NCBI GenBank assembly: GCA_027020785.1
Contig: JALUVI010000159.1
Coordinates: 1 to 36,073, forward strand
DNA: 36,073 nucleotides
Direction: 5' to 3'
Origin: Planctomycetota bacterium
GTDB taxonomy: Bacteria > Planctomycetota > UBA1135
The notes below the pieces were generated by a model. The model had not been told where the DNA came from. It did not search any database and was given only the letters and a program-made list of their open reading frames with translations. Positions 1 through 9,456 of this stretch are shown here, piece after piece. Position numbers and translations under genes: made by a program. Position 1 is the first letter of the stretch. Every line of letters starts with the position of its first letter.

Positions 1-1420
1 GGGGCCGAGGTTGACCGGAGAGAACGAACCGGCCTCGCCGTTGCCGGGGTAGAGGTAGAAACCGACGCTCTCCCCGTCGTGGAACCAAGGGACCCGGATC
101 TCGCCCTTCTCGTCGGTCACCTGCCGCGGGAAGAGCTGGCGCATCCAGGGGATGTCCGAGATGGGCAAGGGCTGGACACCGAGGTTCGGGATGGGAAGCC
201 CCGCCTCGTCGAGGAACCGGAAGGTGACGCCGCCCTCCGGCGGAGCGAGGTGGAGGTCCTGCTCGACCTCGGCGCCGGGAACGGTCGCCGCCGAAGGGAC
301 CTCGGCAAAGGCGTACTGGTCGTCGTGACGGGCCTCGAGGGCGTAGCGCCGGCCCGGAGTGAGATGGACCCGATAGTGACCTTCATCGTCGGTATAGACC
401 TGGCCGAGGAGGACCCGATGCCACACGCCGTCCTCGGTCTTGATGCCCATGTTCCCCATCCCACCATCGAATCCGTCCCAATCGACCTCCGGCGGCTCCC
501 CGTCGGTCGGGATGGTGATCAGGTTGAAGCGGGCCTCGGGCAGCGGCCGCCCGTCGACGTCGTAGATGGTCCCGAACAGGACCGCCCGGCGACCGATCTC
601 GGCTTCGCCGGAGAAGACGTCGCCGGGGCCGACCTCGCCGCGTCCCCAATCGAAGTACCAGCCCTCCTTGCGTACGGTGAACACGAACTCGCCGACCATG
701 GGCGGCGTCAGCCGATGGAGTCCAGGCTCGCCCTCCACTTCCTCGGCGGTCATCCAACCCAGGGCCTCTTCGGCGGCCTCTTCGTCGCTCCGCGGACTGA
801 GGAGGTTCACGCCGTAGACCTCCTGCTTGTAGCGGGACATCAAGGAAGCATAGGTCTGGCGCGGCACCGGCTGGAGGGCCTCCTCCGGCCGGACCTCGGC
901 CTTGCGGAGCCCCTCGGCCTGGAGGAAGGCGAAGCGCACTTCGGCGCCGGAAACCGGCTCGCCCTGGTTGGGTTCGCGAACGCGCACCTCGAGACGCGGG
1001 GCACGCGGGAGCACGAAGGTCCCCGGCTGCTCGCTCCTCGACTCGGCGACCGACACCTCGGCCGCCACCGGCCCGTCCGGCGACGCTACCTCGTACGCCC
1101 AGTGCGACCCGTCCGCCTCGAGCACCGGCAGCGGGATCTCGGTCGCGGCAGGCAGCCGGTCACCGCTTCCCGTCACCAGGGTGACCTCCTCCGCCGGGAC
1201 CTCCTCCCCCGACCACCGGTCCAGGAACCGCGGGGTCAGGACCTCGTCGTGGCGCTCGGGCGCCGGCTCGCCCGCCAGGGGCTCGCCGGCGACCGGAGCA
1301 GGCGCCTCCCGGACCTCCTCGGCCCCACCGCCCTCACCGGGCCGCCCGCCGGCCAGGAACCACAGCAGGCCCAACCCGACGAGGACGAGGACCGCAAGGA
1401 ACAGGAGACGCCGATCCATG
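1..1420 (-). CDS. Carboxypeptidase regulatory-like (CarboxypepD_reg/CnaB-type) domain protein, single N-terminal TM, C-terminus truncated by window edge
   Basis: Not in the ORF track because no stop lies in the window. Reverse complement from ATG at 1420 reads MDRRLLFLAVLVLVGLGLLWFLAGG...RAVLFGTIYDVDGRPLPEARFNL...TDDEGHYRVHLTPGRRYALEAR...; N-terminal hydrophobic helix and the G-x-V-x-D-x-x-G-x-P-L-x-x-A beta-sandwich signature. Confidence 0.8.
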
Positions 1421-1615
1421 CCTAGCACCCGGGGTCAGGAGGCGGCAACTGGCCGAACCCGGCATCGGCGGAGCCCAACGTGCCACCGAGGCCATCGGCG
1501 CCAGGCTGCCCCTCGGGGAAACCGCCTCCTCCCCCCAGCCCTCGGCCGCCGGCAAGCCCACCGATGGCCGTCACGCTGCCGCTCCCGGTCACGTCATCGA
1601 GCCTCCCCAAGCCCC

Positions 1616-1660
1616 GCACGGGGGGGGGAGCAAGAAGGGCCTTCTTCACGCCCCCCACGC
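1616..1660. terminator. Large imperfect stem-loop, possible terminator for the upstream minus-strand genes
   Basis: AAGAAGG-G-CCTTCTT inverted repeat at 1632-1646 flanked by a G9 run (1620-1628) and a C6 run (1651-1656) able to pair; lies about 80 nt downstream of the 1740 stop codon. No U-tract. Confidence 0.35.
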
Positions 1661-1739
1661 TACACCTCCGCCTCGCCCCGTCAAGTCCACCACGGGAGCG
1701 AGGAGAGATAAGGGAACTCCTAGGCCCCTGCGCCAGGCG

Positions 1740-2597
1740 TCAGTCGTAGCGGTAGAAGCCCTCGCCGGTCTTGCGGCCCAGTTTGCCGGCGGCGCGCATG
1801 CGGCGCAGGTTCGGGGCGCAGCGGAACTTCGGGTCGCCGAACTGCTCGTGGAGGTAGTCGAGGATGTCCACCACCACGTCGATGCCGATGAGGTCGGCCA
1901 GGGCCAGCGGGCCCATCGGGTGGTTCATCCCGTACTTCATGATGGTGTCGATGTCCTCCGGCGTGGCGACGCCCTCGTAGAGGCAGAAGGCGGCCTCGTT
2001 GATGAGCGGCATCAACACGCGGTTGCTGACGAAGCCGGCGTAGTCCTGGGCCACGCCGACCACCTTGTCGAGCCCCTCGGCGATGGCCTTGGTCCGGGCC
2101 ACGACCTCGTCGGAGGTCTTCTCGCCGCGGACGATCTCGACCAGCTTCATCAACGGCACCGGATTCATGAAGTGCATGCCGATGACCGACTCGGGGCGCC
2201 GGGTCACGGCGCCGAGCGCGGTGATGGAGATGGACGAGGTGTTGGACGCCAGGATGGCGTGCTCCGGCGCGTGCTCGTCGAGCGCGCGGAACACCTCCTC
2301 CTTGACCTGGGGGTTCTCGAACACGGCCTCGACCGCCAGATCCACCGCCGCTACCGCCTGGGCGAGGTCGGTCTCGGGCAGGACCCGGGCCAGCACCGCG
2401 GCGGCCTCGTCCTCGGTCATCTTCTCCTTCTTCACGAAGCGCTGCAGCGACTTCTGGATGCCCGCCCGGGCGCGCTCGAGCGCGGCCTCGGAGGCGTCCA
2501 CCAGGTGGACCTCGTGGCCGAAGGTGGCGAAGGTCTGGGCGATGCCGCTACCCATGGTGCCGGCACCGATGACGGCGACGTCGAGTCGTTCGGTCAT
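1740..2597 (-). CDS. 3-hydroxybutyryl-CoA / 3-hydroxyacyl-CoA dehydrogenase
   Basis: MTERLDVAVIGAGTMGSGIAQTFATFGHEV (Rossmann GxGxxG), ASNTSSISI, GMHFMNPVPLMKLVEIVRG, GRKTGEGFYRYD. Confidence 0.95.
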   Translation of the reverse strand: MTERLDVAVIGAGTMGSGIAQTFATFGHEVHLVDASEAALERARAGIQKSLQRFVKKEKMTEDEAAAVLARVLPETDLAQAVAAVDLAVEAVFENPQVKEEVFRALDEHAPEHAILASNTSSISITALGAVTRRPESVIGMHFMNPVPLMKLVEIVRGEKTSDEVVARTKAIAEGLDKVVGVAQDYAGFVSNRVLMPLINEAAFCLYEGVATPEDIDTIMKYGMNHPMGPLALADLIGIDVVVDILDYLHEQFGDPKFRCAPNLRRMRAAGKLGRKTGEGFYRYD

Positions 2598-2631
2598 GTC
2601 GTCGAAGGGGTTCGTGGGCTCGGGGAAGGGT

Positions 2632-3813
2632 CTAGAGGAGCTCGACCGACAACGCCACCGCGTTGCCGCCGCCGAGGCAGAGGGTGGCGAGACCGCGCTT
2701 GCCGCCGCGCTGCTTCAGCGCGTGCAGCAGGGTCACCAGGATGCGGCAGCCGCTGGCGCCGATGGGGTGGCCGAGAGCGACCGCGCCGCCGTGCACGTTG
2801 ACCTTCGCGGGGTCGAGGTCGAGGCTCTCGATCAAGGCCAGCGAGCCGACGGCGAAGGCCTCGTTGATCTCGACGAGGTCCATGTCGTGGCGCGACAGGC
2901 CGGTCCGGGCCTCCCAGTTCTCGACCGCCGACTTCGGCGCCATCATCACCCACTCCGGCGGCATGCCGCCGGCGGCGTAGCCGGTGACCCGCGCCATCGG
3001 AGTGACGTCGAGCCGCGCCGCGGCGTCGGCCGAGAGCACGGTGACGGTGGCGGCGCCGTCCGAGATCTGCGAGGCGTTGCCGGCGGTCACGCTGCCGCCC
3101 TCCTTGAACGCCGGGCGCAGCTTGCCGAGCGACTCCATCGTGGTGTCGGGGCGCACGCCCTCGTCGCGGTCCACCACCTTGGGCTCGCCCTTGCGCTGCG
3201 GCACCTCGACCGGGAGCACCTCGTCCGCGAAGGCGCCGGACTCCCACGCCGCGGCGGCGCGGCGGTGCGACTCCAGCGCGAAGGCGTCCTGCTCCTCGCG
3301 CGAGATGCCGTACTCGTCGGCGACCAGCTCGCCGGTCAGCCCCATGTGCAGGCCCGAGTAGACGTCGGTCAGGCCGTCCCACACCATCGCGTCCACCAGC
3401 TCGGCGTTGCCGAGCCGGGCGCCGGTGCGCGCCGAGGGCACCAGGTACGGCGCCTTCGACATGCTCTCCATGCCGCCGGCGACGAGGACGTCGGCGTCGC
3501 CGGCCTTGACCGCCTGGGCGGCGAGCATCACCGACTTCAGCCCCGAGCCGCAGACCTTGTTCACGGTGAACGGCGGCACCGCGTCGGGCAGGCCCGCGCC
3601 GCGCGCCGCCTGCCGCGCCGGGTTCTGGCCGACCCCGGCCTGCAGCACGTTGCCGAGGACGACCTCGTCCACGGCGTCCGGAGCGACGCCGGACCGACGC
3701 AGGGTCTCGGCGACGACGAGGGCGCCCAACTCGGGGGCGCGGAAGCTGGAGAGGCCGCCGAGGAAGCGCCCCATGGGGGTGCGCACGGGGCCGGCGAGGA
3801 GGACTTCGGTCAT
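2632..3813 (-). CDS. Acetyl-CoA C-acetyltransferase (thiolase)
   Basis: [40 protein letters not shown] (active Cys), [43 protein letters not shown]. Confidence 0.96.
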   Translation of the reverse strand: MTEVLLAGPVRTPMGRFLGGLSSFRAPELGALVVAETLRRSGVAPDAVDEVVLGNVLQAGVGQNPARQAARGAGLPDAVPPFTVNKVCGSGLKSVMLAAQAVKAGDADVLVAGGMESMSKAPYLVPSARTGARLGNAELVDAMVWDGLTDVYSGLHMGLTGELVADEYGISREEQDAFALESHRRAAAAWESGAFADEVLPVEVPQRKGEPKVVDRDEGVRPDTTMESLGKLRPAFKEGGSVTAGNASQISDGAATVTVLSADAAARLDVTPMARVTGYAAGGMPPEWVMMAPKSAVENWEARTGLSRHDMDLVEINEAFAVGSLALIESLDLDPAKVNVHGGAVALGHPIGASGCRILVTLLHALKQRGGKRGLATLCLGGGNAVALSVELL

Positions 3814-3865
3814 GGGTTCCTGGGGCGCCTCGGGACGGGGATGGAGGCGCGCGGGGCGGGGGATT

Positions 3866-4729
3866 CTACCCCTCCCCCGAAGCCGCTCCCAGGGAAGCGG
3901 AACGCCCCGGCGCCAGTCCTGCGCGCTCCAGGTCGCGACGCAGCGGCAGGGCGCGCTGCGCCGCGGCTCGCCGCGCCGGGTCGAGCTCGGCGACCAGGAG
4001 CATGCCGTCGTCGGTCCGCGCCACCTCGTCGCCGAAGGGGTCGCACAACGCCGCGCTGCCGGGGAACTCGAGCGGACGTCCCGGCTCGAGTTCGGCGCGC
4101 CCGGCCCGGTTGCAGCCGAGGACGAAGACCTGGTCCTCGCAGGCCCGCGCCCGCAAGAGGAGCTCCCAGGCCGCGGCCCGCGGCGTCGGCCACTGCGCCG
4201 GCACGCAGAGGAGGTCGCAGTCCTGGAGGAAGGCCTCGCGGGTCAGCTCCGGGAAGCGCAGTTCGTAGCACACCAACGCCAGCACCCGGCCCACGCCGTC
4301 GAGGTCGAAGGCGCGCGGCGCGGCGTCGCCGCGGGCGACCTGGCGGCCCTCGCCGGTCGGCGAGAACAGGACGCGCTTGGCCCACGGCCGCAGCACGCGC
4401 TCGCCGCCGAGGACGACGACGCGGTTGAGCGGACGCTCGCGCCCCGGCTCGGGGTCCGCCACCGAGCCCAGGACATGGACGCCGAGGTCGCGCGCCGCGC
4501 CGTGGAGCTCGGCCACCGCGGCGGCGCTGCGGACCAGGAGGTCGTCGGAGTACGACGGCAGGAACGAAGTGGTCCACTTCTCGGGCAGGAGCAGGAGCCG
4601 CGCCCGGGCCGCCGCGGCTTCCTCCAGCCCGGCCCGGGCCACCGCGGCGTTGTGCTCGACCTCGCCGGGACGGACGTCGAAGGGCAGGGCGGCGACGCGG
4701 AAGGGCGCGGAGTCGGCGGACACGGGCAT
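3866..4729 (-). CDS. Carbon-nitrogen hydrolase (nitrilase superfamily)
   Basis: Glu-Lys-Cys triad contexts LLLLPEKW, WAKRVLFSP, LVCYELRFPEL; about 287 aa. Confidence 0.88.
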   Translation of the reverse strand: MPVSADSAPFRVAALPFDVRPGEVEHNAAVARAGLEEAAAARARLLLLPEKWTTSFLPSYSDDLLVRSAAAVAELHGAARDLGVHVLGSVADPEPGRERPLNRVVVLGGERVLRPWAKRVLFSPTGEGRQVARGDAAPRAFDLDGVGRVLALVCYELRFPELTREAFLQDCDLLCVPAQWPTPRAAAWELLLRARACEDQVFVLGCNRAGRAELEPGRPLEFPGSAALCDPFGDEVARTDDGMLLVAELDPARRAAAQRALPLRRDLERAGLAPGRSASLGAASGEG

Positions 4730-4801
4730 GGCCGGAAATGGACGGGAATCGGGACCGAGGCTATCCTATTCGCCCTCGGTGCCGCGAGGCATCCCGGGAG
4801 T

Positions 4802-4877
<76 letters not shown>

Positions 4878-4947
4878 TTCCCGCCCCGATGCGCTCCGGG
4901 GCGCGCCCGGCCGGCGAAGGCCGAGCCCCCGGCGGATTCCACCCCTT

Positions 4948-6237
4948 CTAGTCGGCGGCCCGGGAATCCGGTTCCGATTGGTCACCGGTGAGGCGACGGA
5001 GTTCGGCGAGACGCTCCAGCGCGCCGGGCCAGTCGTTGGCGATGCGGACGACCTCCTCCAGGGCGTCGCGCTCGGCCTCCAGGTCGCCGCGTCCGCGGGC
5101 GACCATCGCCCGGTCCCAGGCCTCGCCGGCGGCGGCCACCGCCTCCTCCAGGCGCGCCGCCCGCTCGGCGGTGTCCTCCCAGCCGAAGCCGACCGACTCC
5201 TCGAGGATCTTGCGGTAGAGCTCCAGGGCGTGGACCGCCTGGCCGTCGAGTTCGTAGGCCCGGGCGAGACGGTAGTCCAGCCGATGCTGCTCCTCGTCGG
5301 CGAGCTGCACCAGTTCGCCGCGGCGCTCGGGGGCGAGGTCGGGCGCCAGTGCAGCGGCCGCGGCGACGTCGGCGCGCGCCTCCTCCGGGCGCCCGCCCCG
5401 CACCGCGAGGTCGGCGTGGCCGAGCAGGGCCGCGGCTTCCTGGCGCGCGGCGAGTTCCTCGGCCAGGTCCCGGACCTCCGGGTCCTCCGGCGCCAGACGC
5501 TCGGCGTCGCGCACCCAGAAGAAGGCCGAGCCGAGGTCGTCGGCGTCGAGCGCTTCGCGCGCCATCTCGAGGTCGGCGCGGACCAGGTCCTCGAGCAGGG
5601 CGTCGAGCCGGCGCTCCGCCCGGCTGTCCGGGCCGAGGGCGCGCGAACCGTGCAGGAACGCGGTGAGGGCGCGTCGGTCGCGCTCGTGGCGCAACTGGTC
5701 CAGACCCTCGAAGTAGAGCGACTCGCCGTAGCGACGCAACTCCTCCAGGTGTCCGCGCGTGCGGTCGAGCAGGACCGCGGCCCGCTCCAGGGTCGGGTCC
5801 AGGGACAGCGCCTGCTCGAACAACGGCACTGCCTCCTCCTCGCGGTCCGCCTCCATCAGCGCGAAGCCCTGCTCGGTCAGGACCCGCGCCTTCTGCCGGC
5901 GCGCCCGGTCGCGGAGCTCGACGAGCTCGTCGCGACGGTCGGGTGGCGCGAGGGCCTCGAGTCGGTCGAGCAGCGCGAGGGCCTCGTCGGTGCGTTCCAG
6001 CGCGAGGAGGTCGCGGACGTGGTCCTCGGCCCGGAAGTAGCGGGTCCGCTCGATGCGCGCAGCGAGCTCGGGGTCGGCATCGGGGTCGCCGGCCGCCTCG
6101 TAGGCCAGCAGGGCGAGCGCGTAGTCGCGGCGCTCGAAGGCCGCGTCGCCGGCGGCGAAGCGGGTCGAGCTCTGGCAGGCCGCGAGCACGACCACCGGGA
6201 GGAGGGCGGCGAAGGTGACCGGACGCATGGACCCCAT
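4948..6237 (-). CDS. TPR-like repeat lipoprotein (start may be 6228)
   Basis: MGSMRPVTFAALLPVVVLAACQSS signal with LAAC lipobox, followed by alanine/leucine-rich helical repeats such as GDAAFERRDYALALLAYEAAGD and ALELYRKILEES. Confidence 0.75.
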   Translation of the reverse strand: MGSMRPVTFAALLPVVVLAACQSSTRFAAGDAAFERRDYALALLAYEAAGDPDADPELAARIERTRYFRAEDHVRDLLALERTDEALALLDRLEALAPPDRRDELVELRDRARRQKARVLTEQGFALMEADREEEAVPLFEQALSLDPTLERAAVLLDRTRGHLEELRRYGESLYFEGLDQLRHERDRRALTAFLHGSRALGPDSRAERRLDALLEDLVRADLEMAREALDADDLGSAFFWVRDAERLAPEDPEVRDLAEELAARQEAAALLGHADLAVRGGRPEEARADVAAAAALAPDLAPERRGELVQLADEEQHRLDYRLARAYELDGQAVHALELYRKILEESVGFGWEDTAERAARLEEAVAAAGEAWDRAMVARGRGDLEAERDALEEVVRIANDWPGALERLAELRRLTGDQSEPDSRAAD

Positions 6238-6300
6238 TGTGACGCGCGCCGGGGGCCGCGTCCTGCCCCAATTCCACCGGCTTCCGGCCGGGGAGCGGCG

Positions 6301-7359
6301 TCAGGTGCGCATCCGGGCGGAGGCCGCCATGCCGAGGCCGCCGAAGAGGCCGAGGGGACCGAGGCCGGCGAGCCACGGCGACAGGGCGCCACGGGTGGCG
6401 AAGTCGCGCAGGACCAGTTCGACGACGAAGGCGAGGGCGCAGAGGCCGAGGCCGCTGGCGAGGCCCTCCAGCGAACTGCGTCGCTCGAAGCGCAGGGCGA
6501 AGGGCAGGCCGAGGGCGAGCAGGACCAGCGGGGCCCAGAGGGCGGCGCGCCAGCTCCAGGCCAGGGTCGCGGCCTGGCGGTGGCCCGGGTCGGCCGCCAG
6601 GAGGGCGCGGCAGTCGGCGACGGTCAGGTCGAGGGGGCGGACGCGGGCGAACCAGGCGCGCTCGCAATCGGCCGGGGCCAGGCCTTCGCGCGAGAAGAGG
6701 CGCAGCGGGCTCTCGCCGCCCCCATCCACCAGGCGGCCGTTCTCGAGCTCCCAGGCGTCTCCGGTCCAGGTGGCGGCGTCGGCGCGGACCAGGCGCTCAC
6801 GCTCGGCGCCCGGCAGGAAGACCTGGAACTCGTGGATGCGCGGCCCGCCGCTGGCGGCCGGCACGAACTCGGCGGCGTGGAGACGGAACCCGCCCGGCGC
6901 CCGCACCCAGAGGTCGGTCGGCTTCCAGGGACGCTGCTCGAGGAGCGGCAATCGCAGCGACTCGTGCGCCGAGCGCAGGCGCGGGAAGCCCAGCTCACGC
7001 AGCTGGCCGAGGGCGAACGCGATGGCGAAGGCGGCGACGAACATCGGCAGGAAGGCGCGCCATGCGCTGCGTCCGGCGACCAGGGCGGGAATCCACTCGT
7101 GATTGCGCAGGAAGCTGGTCACGGTGCCGAGAGCGGCCAGCAGGGTGACGTAAGGGCCGAGCTGGACCAGCAGGAACGGGAGGCTCATCAGGGCGAAACG
7201 GGCGACGTCGGCGGAATCCACGCCGAAGCGCGCGGCCTGCCCGTACTCGTCGGCGTGCCCCAGCATCTCGAGGCTGCTGAACAGGGCCAGCAGGCCGAAG
7301 GCGATGACCGCCCACCACGCGAGGTAGTTGCGGAGGACGTAGCGGTCGTAGCGCTGCAT
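6301..7359 (-). CDS. lptG: LptF/LptG family permease (LptG-like)
   Basis: MQRYDRYVLRNYLAWWAVIAFGLLALFSSLEMLGHADEY... with N- and C-terminal TM bundles. The tracked 745 aa ORF (6301-8538) overextends through the neighbouring gene in the wrong frame; start corrected to 7359, 2 nt after the upstream stop codon. Confidence 0.82.
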   Translation of the reverse strand: MQRYDRYVLRNYLAWWAVIAFGLLALFSSLEMLGHADEYGQAARFGVDSADVARFALMSLPFLLVQLGPYVTLLAALGTVTSFLRNHEWIPALVAGRSAWRAFLPMFVAAFAIAFALGQLRELGFPRLRSAHESLRLPLLEQRPWKPTDLWVRAPGGFRLHAAEFVPAASGGPRIHEFQVFLPGAERERLVRADAATWTGDAWELENGRLVDGGGESPLRLFSREGLAPADCERAWFARVRPLDLTVADCRALLAADPGHRQAATLAWSWRAALWAPLVLLALGLPFALRFERRSSLEGLASGLGLCALAFVVELVLRDFATRGALSPWLAGLGPLGLFGGLGMAASARMRT

Positions 7360-7361
7360 GG

Positions 7362-8468
7362 TCAACGGAGCCGGGAAGCGCCGCGGGAGAGGAGGACGAC
7401 GAGCGGGAGCAGCGCCAGGAAGGGGATCCAGCCGGCGAGGCGCGGCTCGACGGCGTCCGATTCGTAGAGCGCTTCGCCGACGTAGTAGGCGGGGTAGAAG
7501 ACCAGCACCAGGAGCCCCATCGCGGCGCCGAGGCCGGCGAGGAAGCCGCCGCGGCGCAGGCGCCAGCCGATGAGGGCGCCGATGAGCCCGAGCGGAAGGA
7601 GGCAGGCCGACAGGGCGCGGCGCTGGGCGATGGAGTGGAGGGCGCTGCGCTCCTGCTCGGGATCGAGGTCGCCGCGGGCCAGCCGCCGGAGGAGCTCCGA
7701 GGTCGGCAGGTCCTTGGCGCGGTACTCGGGGAGGTTGTTGGCGACGACGCTGGCGAGGTCGAGGACCAGGAAGGTGGTGCCGTCGTTCTGGACCGTCCAC
7801 CCCGCCTCCTCGTCGGTGGTGCTGAAGGCGCGCAGGCCCTCGAAGGAGAAGATCACACGCTCGCCCTCGACACGCAAGCGGGCGCGGTCGGCCAGCACCC
7901 GGAGTTCGCCGACCGCCAGCGGCAGCTCGCGGTCGGGCGAGGCGCCGCGGAACTGGAGGAGGACGTCGCGAAAGGCGCCGTCCTCGTCGCGCCCGTTCCA
8001 GAGCAGGTGGAGCCCGCCGTGGTGGAGTTCGCTCGCCCCCGGCCGCGTGTTCTCCAGGGCGGCGACGCGCACCCGCGCGCCGAGCTCGCGCATCTTGCGG
8101 TAGAGGTCGGGAAGCACCTCGGAGCTGAACGGGTGGAGCGCCGCGGCGGTGAGCGTGCCCAGGAGGGCGGCGGGCAGGAGCAGCCGCGCCGGATGCGCGC
8201 CGGCGGCGAAGGCGGCGACGTGCTCGCCGTCGGCGGCCATCCTCCCGTAGCCGAACACCACCGCGGTCAGGAGCGCCAGCGGCAGGAAGTAGGGCAGGGC
8301 CTGGCCGACGATCAGCGGCACCAGCGACATCGGCAGCCACACCGGGGCACCCTGACTGATGGAGGAGGCCCGAACCAGGCCGCCGAGGCCGATCAGGAAG
8401 GTGACCCCGCCGGTCGTCAGGAGCAGCCTGCCGACGAGTTCCAGGAGGTGGGCGCGGGCGAGCCGCAT
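7362..8468 (-). CDS. lptF: LptF/LptG family permease (LptF-like)
   Basis: MRLARAHLLELVGRLLLTTGGVTFLIGLGG...ALPYFLPLALLTAVVFGYGRMAADGEHVAAFAAGAHPARLLLPAALLG (YjgP/YjgQ hallmark region); start chosen at internal ATG of the 7362-8501 ORF. Confidence 0.85.
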   Translation of the reverse strand: MRLARAHLLELVGRLLLTTGGVTFLIGLGGLVRASSISQGAPVWLPMSLVPLIVGQALPYFLPLALLTAVVFGYGRMAADGEHVAAFAAGAHPARLLLPAALLGTLTAAALHPFSSEVLPDLYRKMRELGARVRVAALENTRPGASELHHGGLHLLWNGRDEDGAFRDVLLQFRGASPDRELPLAVGELRVLADRARLRVEGERVIFSFEGLRAFSTTDEEAGWTVQNDGTTFLVLDLASVVANNLPEYRAKDLPTSELLRRLARGDLDPEQERSALHSIAQRRALSACLLPLGLIGALIGWRLRRGGFLAGLGAAMGLLVLVFYPAYYVGEALYESDAVEPRLAGWIPFLALLPLVVLLSRGASRLR

Positions 8469-8523
8469 CGCCCCATGGTCCCCGGGACGGCCACCCGGCA
8501 CAAGCCGGGGTTATCCTCCCGCC

Positions 8524-9456
8524 GTGCACCCCCTCCACGTGCGCGCCCTGGACGTCTGGCGGGACGCCCGCTGCGGCGATCCGCTGCTGTCCGACCTGCT
8601 CGACCGCGCGCTGCGCGGCGAGGGAGAGGTGCTCCGGCTCTCGCCGCGGCGGCTGGTGCTCCGCCTCGCCGACGCCGACGGCGCGCCGTGGGTGCTCAAG
8701 CTGGACGCGCCGCAGCGCCGCTGGGAAGGGGTGCGCCGGCTGCGGACTCCCCCACCCCTGCGCGAGGCTCGGCTCGCGCGGCGGCTCGCAGCGCGGCTGC
8801 CCGAGTTCCCGCCGGCCCGGGCCGCGAGCGCGGGACGAGGGCGCTCACTCCTGGCGCGCCCCTTCGTTCCGGGCGCCGACGCGGCCCGGACCGCGCTCGA
8901 GGCGCCCGAAGCGGTGGCCCACGGGCTGGCCCGTCTGCACGAGCTCGGCTGGAGCGACGACGACCTGAAGGCCGAGGACCTGTTGTGGACGCCGACCGGG
9001 GCGCTCCTGCCGATGGACCTCGGCCGCGCGCGGCTCCACGGCGGAGCGACCCCGGAGCGCCGGCGGCGCGGCGACCGCATCCGACTCCTGGCCTCCCTCC
9101 CCCCTGCCACGGCCGCACGGCTCGCCGCCCCGGTCCTCGACGCAGCCGGGTCGCGCGACGACCCCGAGGAACTGCTCGTCGCCGCGGGCACGCGGCGCGA
9201 GCGGGCGCTGCGCCGCCAGGCGCGACGCGCGCTCCGTGAGAACCGCGACTTCCGCCTCCGCCCGGACGGCGGCATCGAGCGCCGCGAGCCGCCCGACGGC
9301 ATCGAGGAGGTCCACCTGCTCGGCCGCCGCGCCGCCCGGGCGCTGTGGCTGCGTCGCTACGAGGACGAACTCCACGGCCGCCCCGGGCCGCGGGTCGTCG
9401 CCCTGACGCCGCGCGCCGACGGCTGGGCCGTGGTCCTGCGACGGCCTGCGGGCTAG
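8524..9456 (+). CDS. Lipopolysaccharide (Kdo/WaaP-type) kinase-like protein
   Basis: GTG start; LHELGWSDDDLKAEDLLWTPTGALLPMDLGRARL resembles the catalytic loop / metal loop of LPS kinases (xDL...N..(I/L)..DFDRAR); VLKLD beta3-like Lys. Divergent from lptFG. Confidence 0.6.
   Translation: MHPLHVRALDVWRDARCGDPLLSDLLDRALRGEGEVLRLSPRRLVLRLADADGAPWVLKLDAPQRRWEGVRRLRTPPPLREARLARRLAARLPEFPPARAASAGRGRSLLARPFVPGADAARTALEAPEAVAHGLARLHELGWSDDDLKAEDLLWTPTGALLPMDLGRARLHGGATPERRRRGDRIRLLASLPPATAARLAAPVLDAAGSRDDPEELLVAAGTRRERALRRQARRALRENRDFRLRPDGGIERREPPDGIEEVHLLGRRAARALWLRRYEDELHGRPGPRVVALTPRADGWAVVLRRPAG

Noticed and set aside
79-1425. 448 aa plus-strand ORF
   Set aside because: Antisense of the edge carboxypeptidase-regulatory-like gene.
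4882-4902. Hairpin CGCCCCG...CGGGGCG after the tRNA
   Set aside because: No U-tract and short; not enough to call a terminator.
6301-8538. 745 aa fusion of LptG with a long N-terminal extension
   Set aside because: The extension is an off-frame reading of the lptF gene; LptG starts at MQRYDRYVLRNYLAWW (7359).
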